From positions 1 to 35,938 of IMG/VR virus record IMGVR_UViG_3300023179_000281: a stretch of 35,938 nt of DNA; one strand, written 5' to 3'. Under the pieces are notes generated by a model. That model was not told where the DNA came from. It was given only the letters and a program-made list of their open reading frames with translations, and did no database searches. Position 1 is the stretch's first letter. Every line of letters begins with the position of its first letter. The position numbers and the translations under genes were made by a program. Shown in pieces: positions 22,420 to 30,610 of the stretch. This DNA is from a virus.

Positions 22420-22745
22420 TATAATCTACCTGGTGCTGTTCTGAAAAACTGAAATTCAGAACTGTTTAATTTCTTTTTTAATATTTTTTTTTGAACATCA
22501 GATGGTAAAGCAAACCAATTTGAATTACCATTATATTCTTTTGACCAAATTTCTAAAACTAATGTTGGAATAGAAGCAACTCTTTTTAAATCTTTAGATT
22601 TAGAATAGCCATTGTTTTCTGTGTATAATTTTTTATTATGCTCAACAATGGGTTTGTAATCAATGTTTCTTTCAATAACAACTTTATCTTTTTCTTGATG
22701 ATAAGTGGTTGTCATCAAACCTTCTTTTTCAACTACCTTATTCAT
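22419..22745 (-). CDS. Uncharacterised head-region protein
   Basis: This 108-aa protein begins MNKVVEKEGLMTTTYHQEKD and has NNGYSKSKDLKRVASIPTLV, then EIWSKEYNGNSNWFALPSDV and a basic helix KKILKKKLNSSEFQFFRT. I have seen a similar sequence pattern (DL..VA.IP..V..IW..E.G....F......K..LKK.LN....FRT.PGR.) in short phage proteins between capsid and tail genes. It is probably a minor head or neck factor. Its ATG overlaps the stop of the gene at 22742 by 4 nt. Confidence 0.55.
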   Translation of the reverse strand: MNKVVEKEGLMTTTYHQEKDKVVIERNIDYKPIVEHNKKLYTENNGYSKSKDLKRVASIPTLVLEIWSKEYNGNSNWFALPSDVQKKILKKKLNSSEFQFFRTAPGRL

Positions 22746-22873
22746 ACTCTGCCTTGACCAGCGTATTTTTTCTTAGTTACTTTTTTATTTGGTCTTTTGC
22801 TATGTCTGCCTGGTCTTTTCTTTTTTGTTTTTTTTAAAAAGACGTAACCAAATGCGCCTTTAGCTTTTTTCAC
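22742..22873 (-). CDS. 43-aa arginine/lysine-rich protein, GTG start
   Basis: The start is a GTG at 22873 that overlaps the upstream stop by one base (TAGTG), and the stop overlaps the next ATG by 4 nt (ATGA), so it is locked into the operon. The product reads VKKAKGAFGYVFLKKTKKKR, then PGRHSKRPNKKVTKKKYAGQ and GRV. I recognise this extremely basic pattern (GYVFLKK..KKRPGRH.K.PNK) from short proteins of marine phages. Its charge suggests it contacts packaged DNA or RNA. The unusual start explains why it is easily missed. Confidence 0.55.
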   Translation of the reverse strand: MKKAKGAFGYVFLKKTKKKRPGRHSKRPNKKVTKKKYAGQGRV

Positions 22874-23163
22874 TATTTAGACATTTGACTAACAGAAGCA
22901 GTTCCGCCAGTAGATACTTGTATAAAGCTAATCTTCTGACCTGGATTTACTCTGATAATCTCAATTACGTTCGCTGGTAAATATGTATCGCTTGATGTTG
23001 CAGTTGGGTTTGCACCTAACTTATAATAACAAGCTGTTGTTGCTGATAATCTAATATGGTGAATACCAGAACTAAATGCAGCACTTGCTGCAGCTGTTCC
23101 TGTATAAGCAACGTTTTCATTTGATACTACAGCAAAAGCTGGATCTGTACTATGACCTGACAT
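22873..23163 (-). CDS. Small beta-rich head protein
   Basis: This 96-aa protein begins MSGHSTDPAFAVVSNENVAY and has ASAAFSSGIHHIRLSATTAC, YYKLGANPTATSSDTYLPAN, VIEIIRVNPGQKISFIQVST and a TASVSQMSK tail. It reads as a single beta-sandwich without catalytic residues, like phage head decoration or fibre proteins encoded just after the coat gene. Its location near the major capsid gene supports a virion role. Exact family not recognised. Confidence 0.5.
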   Translation of the reverse strand: MSGHSTDPAFAVVSNENVAYTGTAAASAAFSSGIHHIRLSATTACYYKLGANPTATSSDTYLPANVIEIIRVNPGQKISFIQVSTGGTASVSQMSK

Positions 23164-23336
23164 TATTCATTCTCCTCATCTTCATCGTTAATATTATTGT
23201 CAAAATCATCATCGTCTCTATCATCTTGACAATTTTCACAAACCTTTTTTGATTGTTCGTATCTTAAATCTTCTAACAATTCAATGATACTATCAATTCT
23301 TTCATCTAAACTTAATGCTTTTTTCTTTTTAGCCAT
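23163..23336 (-). CDS. 57-aa acidic CxxC protein
   Basis: The frame starts at the ATG at 23336 and stops at TAA 23165-23163, overlapping the next start by one base (TAATG). The product begins MAKKKKALSLDERIDSIIEL, a helix, followed by VCENCQ (Cys33 and Cys36) and a strongly acidic tail (DDRDDDDFDNNINDEDEENE). A basic N-terminus, a CxxC pair and an acidic tail suggest a small regulator or scaffold-like partner, or a metal-binding peptide. No family is recognised. Confidence 0.5.
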   Translation of the reverse strand: MAKKKKALSLDERIDSIIELLEDLRYEQSKKVCENCQDDRDDDDFDNNINDEDEENE

Positions 23337-23356
23337 TTGTTTTCCTCTAGTTTAAA

Positions 23357-23376
23357 TGGGGATATTGCTATCCCCA
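23357..23376 (-). terminator. Hairpin after the head protein gene
   Basis: TGGGGATA (23357-23364) and TATCCCCA (23369-23376) form a perfect 8-bp stem with a 4-nt loop, 7 nt below the stop of the gene at 23383. On the leftward transcript it is followed by only three T's, so it is likely a partial terminator or an mRNA 3'-end stabiliser rather than a full stop, since genes continue downstream. Confidence 0.5.
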
Positions 23377-23382
23377 CTATAA

Positions 23383-23730
23383 TTATCGTCTAATGATAAC
23401 AGTTATATCAATTGGTTGAGTCGTAGAAGATCCACCATCTGATGTAAAAGTTATATATTGACCCTCAGAAACATTGTTAGCAGCTGTTGGTTCAGCAGTA
23501 TCAATATCTCCAGCAGCTGATCCTGAAAAAGCAACTGTGAATGATCCACCTGTTACAGTAGTTCCATTAATTGCAGTTGTTACAACTGAGTTAGCTGTTG
23601 TGATTGCGCCACCTAATACAGAAATAATTTTAATAATTTTTCCATCATCAGGTACAGCAATGTTAACTGAACTAGGAGCTGATACGTCAGCTAATCTAGC
23701 AGTTAAAAAGTAGTCGTTTAATGTTCTCAT
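23383..23730 (-). CDS. Head decoration-like protein
   Basis: This 115-aa protein begins MRTLNDYFLTARLADVSAPS. It has SVNIAVPDDGKIIKIISVLG, TTAINGTTVTGGSFTVAFSG, AGDIDTAEPTAANNVSEGQY and PIDITVIIRR. It is beta-rich, without cysteines, and lies immediately after the major capsid gene with its own downstream hairpin. This fits a capsid decoration or cementing protein that needs high expression. The position and the flanking hairpins are the main evidence; the sequence family is not certain. Confidence 0.6.
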   Translation of the reverse strand: MRTLNDYFLTARLADVSAPSSVNIAVPDDGKIIKIISVLGGAITTANSVVTTAINGTTVTGGSFTVAFSGSAAGDIDTAEPTAANNVSEGQYITFTSDGGSSTTQPIDITVIIRR

Positions 23731-23796
23731 TTTTATTTTCCTTTGTTTGCTTCGTTCCGTCTTTAGACTTCAAAGACCAAACTAAGTTAAGTTAAG

Positions 23797-23824
23797 ATAT
23801 AGGGGAGAATAATCTCCCCTATAT
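23797..23824 (-). terminator. Strong hairpin after the major capsid gene
   Basis: A perfect 12-bp stem (ATATAGGGGAGA, 23797-23808, with its complement at 23813-23824) and a 4-nt loop lie 10 nt below the capsid stop. A T-run follows on the + strand, not on the leftward transcript, so full termination of late transcription is doubtful. It may protect the capsid message or reduce read-through. Confidence 0.55.
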
Positions 23825-23834
23825 TTTTGGTTTA

Positions 23835-24779
23835 TTATGATGTTGTTAAGTCAGCAACAATTCCTGAACCAGCTTCGTTTCTAGATTCAAGAGTGTATTC
23901 AACTAACAAGAATTGCTTCATAGCATCACCAGTTTTTGCTAAATCTTCTAAAGAGAAATCTCTTAAGAAAGCTACAGCAAATAAATCTGGAGTGATTACG
24001 AAAGCATCTCTAGCTCTTTGGAATCTGTTTGGTGTTACTTGTAAAGCACCGAAATCAGATTCGTACACATCAACCGCAGCAACTAATCTTTTGTTTTCAG
24101 CTGGGTCAAATCTTGTAGATCCACCTGTGAAACCAGATAGTTTTTGCTTGTTGAAAGAACCAACCATAACCATTGATGGATCACCACCGTTATCCCATAC
24201 TGATTTGATAACTGATTTTAGTTGATCTTCTGTGAAAGCTCTTTGAGTTCCATCAGTTCTAGCATTTGTTCCAGATGTTCCTGGAGCAGATCCGCCAGAT
24301 CCAGCACTTTGGTTAGACTTTAACCAAGAACCTAATCCTGATAGTTCTCTAGCTGTTGAGTCATCCCCAGCAACTTGAGCATTGTTGTCGCAAAGCGATG
24401 TTTCCATATCTCTTTTAAGCTCTTTTGATGCTTTAGAGATTTGGTATGCAAGCTCAGAATTTCTTCCAGCTTTGTTAACCGCTTCTAACGTTCCGGAAAT
24501 GATAACAGATTTTGTAGCAATCTGAGTAACGTTTCCTCTTCTTGTTGTGCTAGATGGAGCAGAGAATGATACTTCATCTCCTTCAATCTGAGCATTAGAT
24601 GCACTAGCGGCTGCTAATGAATCTAGTTGCCATTCATGGTTAACAGCAGTCGCTTTAGTTTTAGCGATGCTTGACATGAAAGGCGTATCAGTTGGAGATA
24701 TATTATAGATTATATCTGTAAGATCTTCTCTAAGTCCAACTGCATCGTACTTACTATATGTGCCTGATACTTGAGCCAT
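23835..24779 (-). CDS. Major capsid protein, SU10-like (DUF5309-type HK97 fold)
   Basis: This 314-aa protein begins MAQVSGTYSKYDAVGLREDL, then TDIIYNISPTDTPFMSSIAK, HEWQLDSLAAAS, TTRRGNVTQIATKSVIISG, KELKRDMETSLC, a central SVWDNGGDPSMVMVGSFNKQ and a C-terminal LRDFSLEDLAKTGDAMKQFL. The N-terminal ISPTDTPF...K and the late KTGDxxKxxxxVEYTLE wording are hallmarks of the SU10-type major capsid family (HK97 fold). It builds the head lattice. The start has aaggaaaat before ATG. It lies right after the scaffold gene and is followed by a strong hairpin. Confidence 0.85.
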   Translation of the reverse strand: MAQVSGTYSKYDAVGLREDLTDIIYNISPTDTPFMSSIAKTKATAVNHEWQLDSLAAASASNAQIEGDEVSFSAPSSTTRRGNVTQIATKSVIISGTLEAVNKAGRNSELAYQISKASKELKRDMETSLCDNNAQVAGDDSTARELSGLGSWLKSNQSAGSGGSAPGTSGTNARTDGTQRAFTEDQLKSVIKSVWDNGGDPSMVMVGSFNKQKLSGFTGGSTRFDPAENKRLVAAVDVYESDFGALQVTPNRFQRARDAFVITPDLFAVAFLRDFSLEDLAKTGDAMKQFLLVEYTLESRNEAGSGIVADLTTS

Positions 24780-24791
24780 ATTATTTTCCTT

Positions 24792-25874
24792 TTATTTTTT
24801 GTTGGTTATAATGTCATAGAAGATGCTTGCGGCATCGTTGACATTGCCTGATTTTTTGAGACGACCCAACTTTTCCTTACGCTTTTGGAAGTTAATATCA
24901 TTACTGTCTTTTTTCACACCTGAAGATAAAAACTTACCTGGCTTAGATGCTTGCGCAGCTGAAACAGGTTTTACATTTTTCATATTACGATACTTTAAAG
25001 CATCATTAACTAACATCACAATTCTATGGTCATAGATTTGTGCAATCTCATTATCTTTAAATCCATAAGAATTTAAAAAATTTCTAAGATTGTTTTTAGT
25101 TGCACTAGCTTTTTGAGCATCTTGAAACTCTGGCATTTTTTCTGCCAAGATTTTTTGTTGCTCTTGTACGTATGAACTAAGTTGTCTTTGTTGTTCCTGT
25201 TGTAACTTACTAGCAGCTTCTATCATCTTCTCTTTTTTCAAGCGAAGTTGACGTTCTACTTTTGTAGCTTCAACTGGATCTTCTTCGTACAATTTATTCA
25301 GATCAATATTACTTGCTTCTGAATTTAATTGTTGGTTTGCAAAAGCCAAGATTTGATTTAATTCCGATAAACGTTTGGAATAGTCTTGCCTTTGTTGCTC
25401 CGCTTCAGACTGGAATTGCTTTTTTTCAAAAGATAATTCTTCTGTCTTTCTACGGTAGTCAGCATCTCTGGAATAACCTTTTTTTAATTCATCTAAGGTA
25501 ACCTTTAATTCTTGACCAGCTACTTTTACAGTAAAGGTGGAATCAGGTTCTTTCTGAATATCATCTGTTTGTTCCTCAGATACTTCAGTTTCAGAAACTT
25601 CACTAGTCTCTTGTTCAGTTTCTGTTTGCGCTTCCGCTTGAACCTCAGGTTGATCTGTTTCAGATTCCTGTCTTATTGGTTCTTCAGTAGCGACTTGTTC
25701 TTCTTGAACTTGAGCTTTTTGCTCAGGTTCTTTTTCAGCTTCTGGTTTTTTAACCTCAGCTTGTTTTTCATTTACTTTTCCAGTCTGCGGATTAAGCAGT
25801 CCTGAAATTGATTTTGCAGCTATCTGCACATCAGACGCAGCTCCCTTTACAGGGTTAGCCATTAACTCTGACAT
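24792..25874 (-). CDS. Scaffolding protein
   Basis: This 360-aa protein has a Glu/Gln/Pro-rich N-terminal half (residues 35-115, with KPEAEKEPEQKAQVQEEQ), a TFTVKVAGQELKVTLDELKK module (about 115-140), long heptad helices (145-240, Gln-rich), and a basic C-terminal part (FQKRKEKLGRLKKSGNVNDA) suited to binding the coat protein. Low complexity, a coiled coil and the position between portal and coat genes are classic for phage scaffolds. It would direct procapsid assembly and then be released. The start at 25874 has aaggagacaat just upstream. Confidence 0.75.
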   Translation of the reverse strand: MSELMANPVKGAASDVQIAAKSISGLLNPQTGKVNEKQAEVKKPEAEKEPEQKAQVQEEQVATEEPIRQESETDQPEVQAEAQTETEQETSEVSETEVSEEQTDDIQKEPDSTFTVKVAGQELKVTLDELKKGYSRDADYRRKTEELSFEKKQFQSEAEQQRQDYSKRLSELNQILAFANQQLNSEASNIDLNKLYEEDPVEATKVERQLRLKKEKMIEAASKLQQEQQRQLSSYVQEQQKILAEKMPEFQDAQKASATKNNLRNFLNSYGFKDNEIAQIYDHRIVMLVNDALKYRNMKNVKPVSAAQASKPGKFLSSGVKKDSNDINFQKRKEKLGRLKKSGNVNDAASIFYDIITNKK

Positions 25875-25934
25875 ATTGTCTCCTTTTGGTTGAAGTTCCG
25901 CAATAATGCGGTTGACCTATTCTAATTTTTATTA

Positions 25935-26228
25935 TTAGAATTTTTGACCCTCAATGGATTTTCTGAAATCTTCTAATTGTCTCTTAGCAAGTTTTCCAGT
26001 TTCCATTATCTCAATAAAGTGTTGTTCCACTTTGTTAACGATTTGATATGCTAGCCATAATTTTTCTCTAGCATCTTGTTCATTAACGCCTGTATTTAAC
26101 AGACTTTGAGAGTACAATTTTTTTAAATTCTCAATCGCTTCTACAAAAATTGGATTTGATAATCCTAATCTTGCTTTTTCTGATCTACTAACTTCCGATT
26201 GGAGTTTCGTTTGATCCGGTTGTTGCAT
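25935..26228 (-). CDS. Small helical protein between portal and scaffold
   Basis: This 97-aa protein begins MQQPDQTKLQSEVSRSEKAR and has GLSNPIFVEAIENLKKLYSQ, NEQDAREKLWLAYQIVNKVE and a final METGKLAKRQLEDF. I recognise this pattern (NP.FVEA...L, DAREKLWL....V..V..H....METGKLA..QL) from short proteins next to portal genes in podoviruses of environmental origin. It may bind the portal or scaffold during assembly. It overlaps the portal gene by 41 nt in another frame. Preceded by aggaatta. Confidence 0.6.
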   Translation of the reverse strand: MQQPDQTKLQSEVSRSEKARLGLSNPIFVEAIENLKKLYSQSLLNTGVNEQDAREKLWLAYQIVNKVEQHFIEIMETGKLAKRQLEDFRKSIEGQKF

Positions 26229-28356
26229 TTAATTCCTGTATTTGTTGTCCAAATTCTTGCGTAGCTTTTTGAGCTGCCATTAAATTTTTAGAAGCGTTGT
26301 TTAATCTTGTCTTAGTTAAGTCAGCTTCTGCTTTTAATTTAGCAGCATCAATTTGTGTATTATACTTTAACTCTAATTCTTTCATTTTTGTTTGAAAGTC
26401 AAGTTGCATTTTAGAGTTATTCATTTGTAATTCTTTAAACTGTAATTCTAAATCAGCTTGTTTTCGTTTGTTTTCACTATCTATTCTAGTAAATTCAATC
26501 TTTTCAATAGGCGTTAAAGCTGGTGGTTGAGGTGGTTGAACATATTGCATACCCACATCTGGGTTAACAAAGTAATTCTCTGTATTTTTAAGACCAGCAT
26601 TTTCAATCATTTTAGATAACGTATTATAAATATTCTTTAACGTTACCATTGGATATTCTTTTCCACCTTGTAAATTAAACGCTTGTAATTGTTTTTCAAG
26701 AATACTGTTTAGTATTACTAATTGTTGTTCTTTAGAACCAGAACCTAATCCAACTACAATATTAATATTATATTTATCTTTCCATTCAGTTGGTCGCACA
26801 GGTACGAAAACATTATTCAATTGCACCATTCTTTCAACTTCTTGGTATTTAACTGTTAATTCAAAAATCTTTTCAAATAATTCTTTAACGCCAGTCTCAG
26901 CAAATATTCTAGCAATTAACTCCATACGCATTTGCGTTTGCGTCATTAGAGTATTAATTCCTGTTGCAGTTTTATTTAAACTGTCAGCGTCTAATCCTTG
27001 CGCATATCTTGTAACACCAGTTCTAGTTTCTCTGACTGTGTCTAAGTATTCAAGTAATGGAAATGCTTGAGCAGAAATTGTTTGGTTCTGCATTGGCAAC
27101 ATAACTTGAGAAGGTGGTTGTTTTGTTCTAACAACACCGCCTGGTCTAGCTGTTAGTAAATCATCAAGATTTACCATTCCATCCATAATCGCAATACGAT
27201 TATTATTTGTTAGATACATATTGTCTAACAACTGTCTTAAAACTGTAGATTTAATTAATTGAATATCTTGTACTAATTCAGAAACCGATCTGCCATAAAA
27301 TCTGTGTGGCATTGGGATTGGAGTTAATGAACAGAAAGGAACAGAGTCTACTTCTACATTTTCTAAAATATCATTTGCACTATCACCTACAACTGTAATC
27401 TTTCTTAATTCTGCAAGACCATCACCATCAAAATCTAATCTGACATAACATTCAAAAACATCTATTTGGTCAGTAGATTTATCTGGAGATGAACGAAAAG
27501 GGTATTCGTCAATATCAGAAAATCTAGTTAGCTTTTCTGAATTAAAAACAACTTCATCTGAATGAGGTAATGAAGAAATTATTTCTGCATCATAACCCAT
27601 TTCTAATAATTGAGTTCTAGTCTTTGTTGTTCGGTGTGCTACAAAGTTTGCGTCTGCAATTGTCTTAGCATCTCTTTGTATTAAAAATTCTTCTGGTGGT
27701 ACGTTTTCAATTTTAACTCTACCTTCGTTTGAATATCTTTTAATTTTAATATGATGAAGTTTTGGTCTTGGTAAATTTAAAACTTGACCCTGTTGACTTG
27801 CAACTTGTTCTAAAATTTTTATTTGTTGGTCTTGCGATTCATCTTCTTCTTCTTCATGTTCTAAAACTTCAACATCATCTTGATTGATAATAGATTGGTA
27901 AGAATCTTCATTTAAATTTTCGTAAGTTTCATGTTCAGCTTTTTTTGTATCTTCCCAATAAACTTTAACGATACCATTTTTTTCTAATAGCGCATCTTTG
28001 AACCAATTGTATAAAATTGTAAATCCTGGATTATCTTTATTAAAAATATAATTAATATAATTTGTTGCCTGTTCAGCAAGTTGAACATCTTCAGCTTTTA
28101 CTGGTTCGCAAATAACTGTTCTGTCAGATGCTGTAAAAATTCTAAGAAGATTTGGTAATATTGTTTCAATGGTATCTGCAACATCAGTTGATACTACTTG
28201 TGAACGACCATCTATTTCTGTTCCAAGTTTTTCACCTAAATAATATTCAATAGATTTTTTTCTTTGCTCAGATAACTGTCCACCAAGATAACCTAATGCT
28301 CCATTAATCTCAGCATTAAGAATAGCTTTTATTTCTTCGTTTGATAATTTTGGCAT
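26188..28356 (-). CDS. Portal protein (P22/SU10-type)
   Basis: This 722-aa protein has an N-terminal helical region with DVADTIETILPNLLRIFTAS (around 60-80), a Glu-rich acidic loop (around 160-172), a beta region with EGRVKIENVPPEEFLIQRDA, a stem/clip region with SVPFCSLTPIPMPHRFYGRS and VSELVQDIQLIKSTVLRQLL, PGGVVRTKQPPSQVMLPM, the helix DADSLNKTATGINTLMTQTQ, and a long Gln/Lys-rich C-terminal coiled coil (about 630-722) that would form the barrel. These features and the length fit P22/SU10-type portals, the dodecameric ring through which DNA enters and leaves. It lies just after TerL, as usual. Confidence 0.8.
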   Translation of the reverse strand: MPKLSNEEIKAILNAEINGALGYLGGQLSEQRKKSIEYYLGEKLGTEIDGRSQVVSTDVADTIETILPNLLRIFTASDRTVICEPVKAEDVQLAEQATNYINYIFNKDNPGFTILYNWFKDALLEKNGIVKVYWEDTKKAEHETYENLNEDSYQSIINQDDVEVLEHEEEEDESQDQQIKILEQVASQQGQVLNLPRPKLHHIKIKRYSNEGRVKIENVPPEEFLIQRDAKTIADANFVAHRTTKTRTQLLEMGYDAEIISSLPHSDEVVFNSEKLTRFSDIDEYPFRSSPDKSTDQIDVFECYVRLDFDGDGLAELRKITVVGDSANDILENVEVDSVPFCSLTPIPMPHRFYGRSVSELVQDIQLIKSTVLRQLLDNMYLTNNNRIAIMDGMVNLDDLLTARPGGVVRTKQPPSQVMLPMQNQTISAQAFPLLEYLDTVRETRTGVTRYAQGLDADSLNKTATGINTLMTQTQMRMELIARIFAETGVKELFEKIFELTVKYQEVERMVQLNNVFVPVRPTEWKDKYNINIVVGLGSGSKEQQLVILNSILEKQLQAFNLQGGKEYPMVTLKNIYNTLSKMIENAGLKNTENYFVNPDVGMQYVQPPQPPALTPIEKIEFTRIDSENKRKQADLELQFKELQMNNSKMQLDFQTKMKELELKYNTQIDAAKLKAEADLTKTRLNNASKNLMAAQKATQEFGQQIQELNATTGSNETPIGS

Positions 28357-28357
28357 A

Positions 28358-29626
28358 TTAAATAATATAATTAGTATTTACTTCTATCTTTTTTTTCCAA
28401 TTTGTCATCTCAATTCCATAACCTACAATACCTGTTCTAAAAGCATCAGCGGCATGGCTTGCGAAATTATGTATGGGTCTATTCCTAAAACATTGGTTTA
28501 TATCATCCCATTTTTTTTGGTAGGATTTTAAACATTCCATACCATAATGGCATTTGTTTTTGTCAAACCAACAGTTAGGTAAAGACTTTCTTACTGCTTC
28601 AATCCCATCTTCTAAAGATAGTTTCGGCGCAACCTCAAATGCTATACCTAATTCTAAGGCAGTTTCCAACCTTGATTTACCATAAGCACCTAATTCCCTA
28701 ACCTTAATATCATGTGGTGCAATATGTCTTGAATAGTTATAACCTTTGCTTTCAATGATATTAGCGTAATGGTCTAATCCTTCACCAGCATTTTCGTAAA
28801 AATCTATTAATCTTATTTTACCCTTATGTCGCTGTGCAAACCAAATCACAGTAGAATCGTTCATTCCTAAATCCCACCATGTTTCAACTGGTATTTCTTT
28901 ATCGTATAAATTATCTACAACCCTACCATTCTTTTCTGCATCTTCAATTAAAGTTCCATAGTAAGAACCTGTTATTGCAGCTTGGAAAGAACATTCAAAT
29001 TCTTGTTCAAACAAATCATCAGACATGATTGATTTGGCAGCTTTTAATTCATCATCGTCTAGTATCTTTGTTTCAGATGCTTTATGAATTGATGAATACC
29101 AACCCTCTGTCTTTTGGGCGTATTGGTATAATTCAAAAAAATAATTTTTACCTTTTGGTGTTCCAATAAATACACACCAACCTTTCCTATCTGCCAAAGC
29201 TGGTCTTATGATTTCAGGAAATAGATTTGGAGAAATGCTTTGCGTTTCATCTAAAACACAACCATCTAAAAATATACCTCTTAACGCTTGGTCATTCTCA
29301 GCGCCTAGAATTGTAATTCTTGCGCCATTTGGAAAGTCAGCTCTTAATTCTGACTCATTAAACTTAACACCAGGAATCTTACCGGCAAAAGTCTTAATGT
29401 AATCCCAAGCCGTTGCCTTACCTTGTTTAAAGGTAGGTGATATAAATGCGTACCTAGAATTTGGTTTCTTAGAATACATTGCATCTCTAATCATGTGATT
29501 AATACACATCACCGTCTTACCAGCTCTTCGGTGCAAGACCAGAACTGAGAATCGGTGCTTAGAGATATTTTCATGCAAAATTTTTTGCAATGCTCTTGGC
29601 TTATATGGAATCTCAAATACTGGCAT
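28358..29626 (-). CDS. terL: Terminase large subunit (TerL)
   Basis: This 422-aa protein shows Walker A (HRRAGKT, 32-38), Walker B with catalytic Glu (GCVLDE, 122-127), the coupling motif IGTPKG (154-159) and the RNase H-like nuclease core: Asp252 and Asp257 (WWDLGMNDS), Asp306 (APHDIK) and Asp394 (HAADAFR). It pumps DNA into the procapsid using ATP and cuts the concatemer. Length is slightly short but both domains are complete. The start at 29626 has a G-run (from a CCCCCC tract on the + strand) about 14 nt upstream rather than a classic ribosome-binding site. Confidence 0.9.
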   Translation of the reverse strand: MPVFEIPYKPRALQKILHENISKHRFSVLVLHRRAGKTVMCINHMIRDAMYSKKPNSRYAFISPTFKQGKATAWDYIKTFAGKIPGVKFNESELRADFPNGARITILGAENDQALRGIFLDGCVLDETQSISPNLFPEIIRPALADRKGWCVFIGTPKGKNYFFELYQYAQKTEGWYSSIHKASETKILDDDELKAAKSIMSDDLFEQEFECSFQAAITGSYYGTLIEDAEKNGRVVDNLYDKEIPVETWWDLGMNDSTVIWFAQRHKGKIRLIDFYENAGEGLDHYANIIESKGYNYSRHIAPHDIKVRELGAYGKSRLETALELGIAFEVAPKLSLEDGIEAVRKSLPNCWFDKNKCHYGMECLKSYQKKWDDINQCFRNRPIHNFASHAADAFRTGIVGYGIEMTNWKKKIEVNTNYII

Positions 29627-29638
29627 TTTAAAACAAAA

Positions 29639-29647
29639 CCCCCCTAT
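29639..29647 (-). repeat. CCCCCCTAT tract upstream of terL (copy 1)
   Basis: The motif CCCCCCTAT (leftward strand ATAGGGGGG) occurs here, at 29911-29920 with seven C's, and at 32686-32694. All three are non-coding and lie 5' of leftward genes. G-runs of this length are striking in DNA this AT-rich. Confidence 0.5.
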
Positions 29648-29649
29648 CT

Positions 29650-29835
29650 CTAGTGGACAGTCATAGTTTTATCAAGCGGTATCTGATCTAATTGTAGTTC
29701 TTCTGTAATGTGTTGGCTAAAACACCAAGCATCATCGTAATCTTCAAATCCATTAAACATAACTATTACTGAGTTAGTAACATCATCAACCATGACTAGT
29801 GCTTTGTATTTTGGTTTTTTCATTTGGGTTTTCAT
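29650..29835 (-). CDS. 61-aa protein of unknown function before terL
   Basis: This frame encodes MKTQMKKPKYKALVMVDDVT, then NSVIVMFNGFEDYDDAWCFS and QHITEELQLDQIPLDKTMTV plus a final His. The beta-alpha pattern (ALVMVDD...VIVMFNGFEDYDDAWCF) looks like a small folded domain rather than noise. It lies between TerS and TerL, followed after 23 nt by the TerL start. A second ATG at 29823 is possible. No family is recognised. Confidence 0.5.
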   Translation of the reverse strand: MKTQMKKPKYKALVMVDDVTNSVIVMFNGFEDYDDAWCFSQHITEELQLDQIPLDKTMTVH

Positions 29836-30190
29836 AGTTTATGTGTGTGTACCTTCCAACGTTATTTTGACGGCGCCAATTTTTGTTTTGGTGGTAGGGT
29901 CTCAATAAAACCCCCCCTATTTGCTTGCATAAACGTAATAACGCTAGCGTAATTGGCGTAATACAACCGTTAGTATATTTCCGATAATTAAACGTTATCA
30001 GTAATTTTAGCAAATATCTTGTCAACAGCGCAGATATTCTACTTGTAGTTGCTAGTGATAATTAATGATTATCAATAGTAATAATATTGCTAGCGTATAA
30101 GTTGCAAGTGTTTGTTTATGTACAATGTTTGCAATTCTCAACCAACTAACCCAATAAACTCAACAGCTTTAATTAAAAAACAACTAATAA
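29836..30190. other. 355-bp non-coding region between the terminase genes, candidate packaging or late control site
   Basis: No convincing gene lies here. It contains a second CCCCCCC tract (29911-29917), a perfect 10-bp palindrome acgctagcgt (29941-29950), gctagcgt again at 30090-30097, a repeated gcgtaat next to the palindrome, and a 7-bp stem TGATAAT/ATTATCA (30056-30062 with 30068-30074). On the leftward strand TTGACA reads at 30025-30020, but the matching -10 is weak. Non-coding DNA beside terS and terL is a natural place for a pac or cos site and for the terL promoter. Both roles are inference. Confidence 0.4.
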
Positions 30191-30610
30191 TTAATCCTGC
30201 CATTTAATAATAATTGGGTCTTTTTTATCTCCAGATAAGTTCAAACTGTCCTTCTTACCGTATGTTTTAGCTGCTAATCGTTCAGATTTCCACTTAGCAA
30301 GATCCAAATATGCTTTTATTAAATGAGTCTGCGCTAAGTCCGGCTTCTTATTCTTATCTGTTTCGTTCTTAGATTTATTAATAGAATCGTTAATATATTC
30401 TTCAGCATTACACAGGATATATTCGCATCCATCTTGTTTGGCTTGATTATATTTCTCTCTCAAGTCTGGGTATTTAATAAGCCAAGCTCTAAACGTACTC
30501 CATACTGGACGACCTGGAACACTTAAAACTTCTCTTATAGTCTTACCTACTGAAAGCTCTTCAAGTATTGGGTCAACGATTGACCTATTATATTTACTTC
30601 TGTTTGCCAT
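30191..30610 (-). CDS. terS: Terminase small subunit-like protein (TerS)
   Basis: The 139-aa protein begins MANRSKYNRSIVDPILEELS with a helix-turn-helix of the TerS type (GKTIREVLSVPGRPVWSTFR, then AWLIKYPDLREKYNQAKQDG), a helical oligomerisation part (IKAYLDLAKWKSERLAAKTY) and a C-terminal SGDKKDPIIIKWQD tail. This layout resembles the Sf6-type small terminase subunit. It would recognise the packaging site and recruit TerL, encoded about 560 nt downstream. The large gap with non-coding DNA between TerS and TerL is unusual. It opens the leftward late block. Confidence 0.75.
   Translation of the reverse strand: MANRSKYNRSIVDPILEELSVGKTIREVLSVPGRPVWSTFRAWLIKYPDLREKYNQAKQDGCEYILCNAEEYINDSINKSKNETDKNKKPDLAQTHLIKAYLDLAKWKSERLAAKTYGKKDSLNLSGDKKDPIIIKWQD

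Noticed and set aside
25512-25805. A + strand frame rich in Phe and Leu opposite the scaffold gene
   Set aside because: It is the antisense of Glu/Lys codons (ttc, ttt), so it is a composition artefact, not a membrane protein.
29786-30025. A 79-aa leftward frame between terS and terL
   Set aside because: No ribosome-binding site, odd composition, and it overlaps the better-looking 61-aa gene. The region looks non-coding and repeat-bearing.
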